From CSBr16-57R1 sp041163265 (GTDB taxonomy: Bacteria; Actinomycetota; Nitriliruptoria; Nitriliruptorales; Nitriliruptoraceae): 6,301 nt of DNA. The stretch spans positions 1 to 6,301 of the forward strand of contig JBEARL010000073.1 in the NCBI GenBank assembly GCA_041163265.1, written 5' to 3'. The translations under genes and the position numbers were made by a program. The notes beneath the pieces were generated by a model. That model did not search any database, was not told the origin of the DNA, and saw nothing but the letters and a program-made list of their open reading frames with translations. Position 1 is the stretch's first letter; each line of letters starts with the position of its first letter. Of this stretch, positions 5,684-6,301 are shown piece by piece.

Positions 5684-6067
5684 GTGACCGCCCCCTCGGA
5701 GGCCGTCGTCCCCGTGGTCTGGGCCCGCGACGGGCGGCGAACCGCGTACGCCCCGGGAGCGCTCGACGTGCTCCGGACGCTCACGCCCGGTCGAACCCTG
5801 TCCCTGCTCCGCTGCGACGGCCGGCGGCAGCCGTGCACGGTCCTCGGTGTCGGCGCCGCGACCGCACCGGAGGCGCAGGACGCCGTCGAGGTCGACGACC
5901 GCGCCGGCGAGCTGACCCTCACGGTCTGCGGTGGCCCGTACGACCCGGCCACCGGTGGCTACCTCGGCTCGGTCGTCGTGCGCTGCGCGATCGAGCCGGC
6001 CGCATCGTCCGCACCGTCGTCCACAGCCGCCGATCCCACCCCCCCCACCACCTCTCCGCGTCCGTAG
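5684..6067 (+). CDS. Short class F sortase-like protein, probably degenerate
   Basis: The 127-residue product contains ELTLTVCGGPYDPATGGYLG (76-95) followed by SVVVRC, which closely resembles the C-terminal active-site block of actinobacterial class F sortases (roughly LITCGGxFD...GxYxxNVVVxA), with Cys82 as the nucleophile position. Upstream, LDVLRTLTPGRTLSLLRCDGR fits the sortase stretch after the catalytic His, but the His block (GHVD-like) is replaced by VVWARDGRR and there is no His anywhere in the chain. The Arg usually found in the final block appears to be Leu94. There is no signal peptide or membrane anchor, and family members are normally about 200 residues. The C-terminal 20 residues are Pro/Ser/Thr-rich. 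The GTG start has GGAGG 7 bases upstream and no coding remnant lies before it. It is probably co-transcribed with the ATPase gene 36 bp downstream. It may be a non-enzymatic scaffold or a decaying gene. Confidence 0.6.
   Translation: MTAPSEAVVPVVWARDGRRTAYAPGALDVLRTLTPGRTLSLLRCDGRRQPCTVLGVGAATAPEAQDAVEVDDRAGELTLTVCGGPYDPATGGYLGSVVVRCAIEPAASSAPSSTAADPTPPTTSPRP
6014..6026 (+). repeat. 13-bp CCGTCGTCCACAG copy 2 (DnaA-box-like)
   Basis: Identical to 3508-3520. This copy lies inside the 3' end of the sortase-like gene, where it encodes part of the Ser/Pro-rich tail, 77 bases before the TadA-like start. Each copy therefore precedes one of the two Tad-type genes. Confidence 0.35.
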
Positions 6068-6103
6068 CGTCCGCCGTCGCGGGGGCGCGACCGGAGGACG
6101 GGC

Positions 6104-6301
6104 GTGGCCACCACGACGACGGCGAGCGCGGGCATCCCGTCGGGCCTGCGTCCCCGCATCGCCGCTCGGCTCGCCGACGACGCCGAGGTGCTCGCGGCCG
6201 GCGCGGACCGCGACGTGCTGCGCCGTGCGGTCGCCCGCGCGCTCGCGACCGAGGGCGTCGTCGCCCCGCCCGACGTCTGGGCCCAGCTCGTCCGCGACCT
6301 C
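6104..6301 (+). CDS. Probable TadA/CpaF-type secretion ATPase, N-terminus only (3' partial)
   Basis: Only 66 residues are in the window; the frame is open to the edge. The start GTG has GGAGG 6 bases upstream. The visible part, LRPRIAARLADDAEVL...VARALATEGVV...VWAQLVRDL, looks like the helical N-terminal region of actinobacterial CpaF/TadA ATPases (the group linked with CpaE-like proteins) before the conserved GxGPLEPLL block, which would lie beyond the window. TadA ATPases power Flp/Tad pilus assembly or related type II/IV-like secretion at the inner face of the membrane. The CpaE-like gene upstream supports the call. The Walker motifs are not visible, so the assignment rests on this short region and context. 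Confidence 0.5.
   Translation, partial: MATTTTASAGIPSGLRPRIAARLADDAEVLAAGADRDVLRRAVARALATEGVVAPPDVWAQLVRDL

Overview
The window is very GC-rich DNA (well above 70% by eye) with nearly every third codon position G or C, GTG starts preceded by GGAGG-type ribosome binding sites, and TANNNT -10 motifs. This points to a high-GC actinobacterium. The gene families present (actinobacterial CpaE/Ssd-like protein, TadA-like ATPase, Dgt-like phosphohydrolase) fit that. A Pseudonocardiales-type host is plausible, but this is inference only. No tRNA, rRNA, insertion sequence or CRISPR array was seen.

Layout. (1) Positions 2-1474, +: the 3' part of a surface or secreted cysteine-repeat protein of GCC2/GCC3 (ephrin-receptor-like) type, ending in one transmembrane helix and a basic-then-acidic cytoplasmic tail. 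(2) Positions 1487-2977, -: a dGTPase-family HD phosphohydrolase, convergent with gene 1 across only 12 bp. (3) Positions 3114-3464, +: a small NTF2/SnoaL-like protein divergent from dgt, followed by a 20-bp perfect palindrome that is probably a terminator. (4) Positions 3572-4555, +: a CpaE/Ssd-like MinD-family protein with an unusual P-loop. (5) Positions 4593-5447, -: a regulator with two MarR-type winged helices in one chain. (6) Positions 5684-6067, +: a short class F sortase-like protein that keeps the Cys block but lacks a recognisable His and any membrane anchor. (7) Positions 6104-6301, + and running off the end: the N-terminus of a probable TadA/CpaF-type secretion ATPase.

How they fit together. 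In many actinobacteria the CpaE-like gene lies directly next to the TadA-like ATPase gene of a Tad/Flp-type secretion locus. Here the two are separated by a divergent pair: the double-MarR regulator and the sortase-like gene. The sortase-like gene is 36 bp upstream of the ATPase and very likely shares its transcript. The divergent gap holds a good promoter (TTGCGC-18-TACGCT), a 7-bp inverted repeat lying over it, and a perfect 15-bp hairpin that would sit at the extreme 5' end of the mRNA. The most interesting hypothesis is a double-MarR-controlled operon in which a degenerate sortase-fold protein is co-expressed with a Tad-type ATPase.
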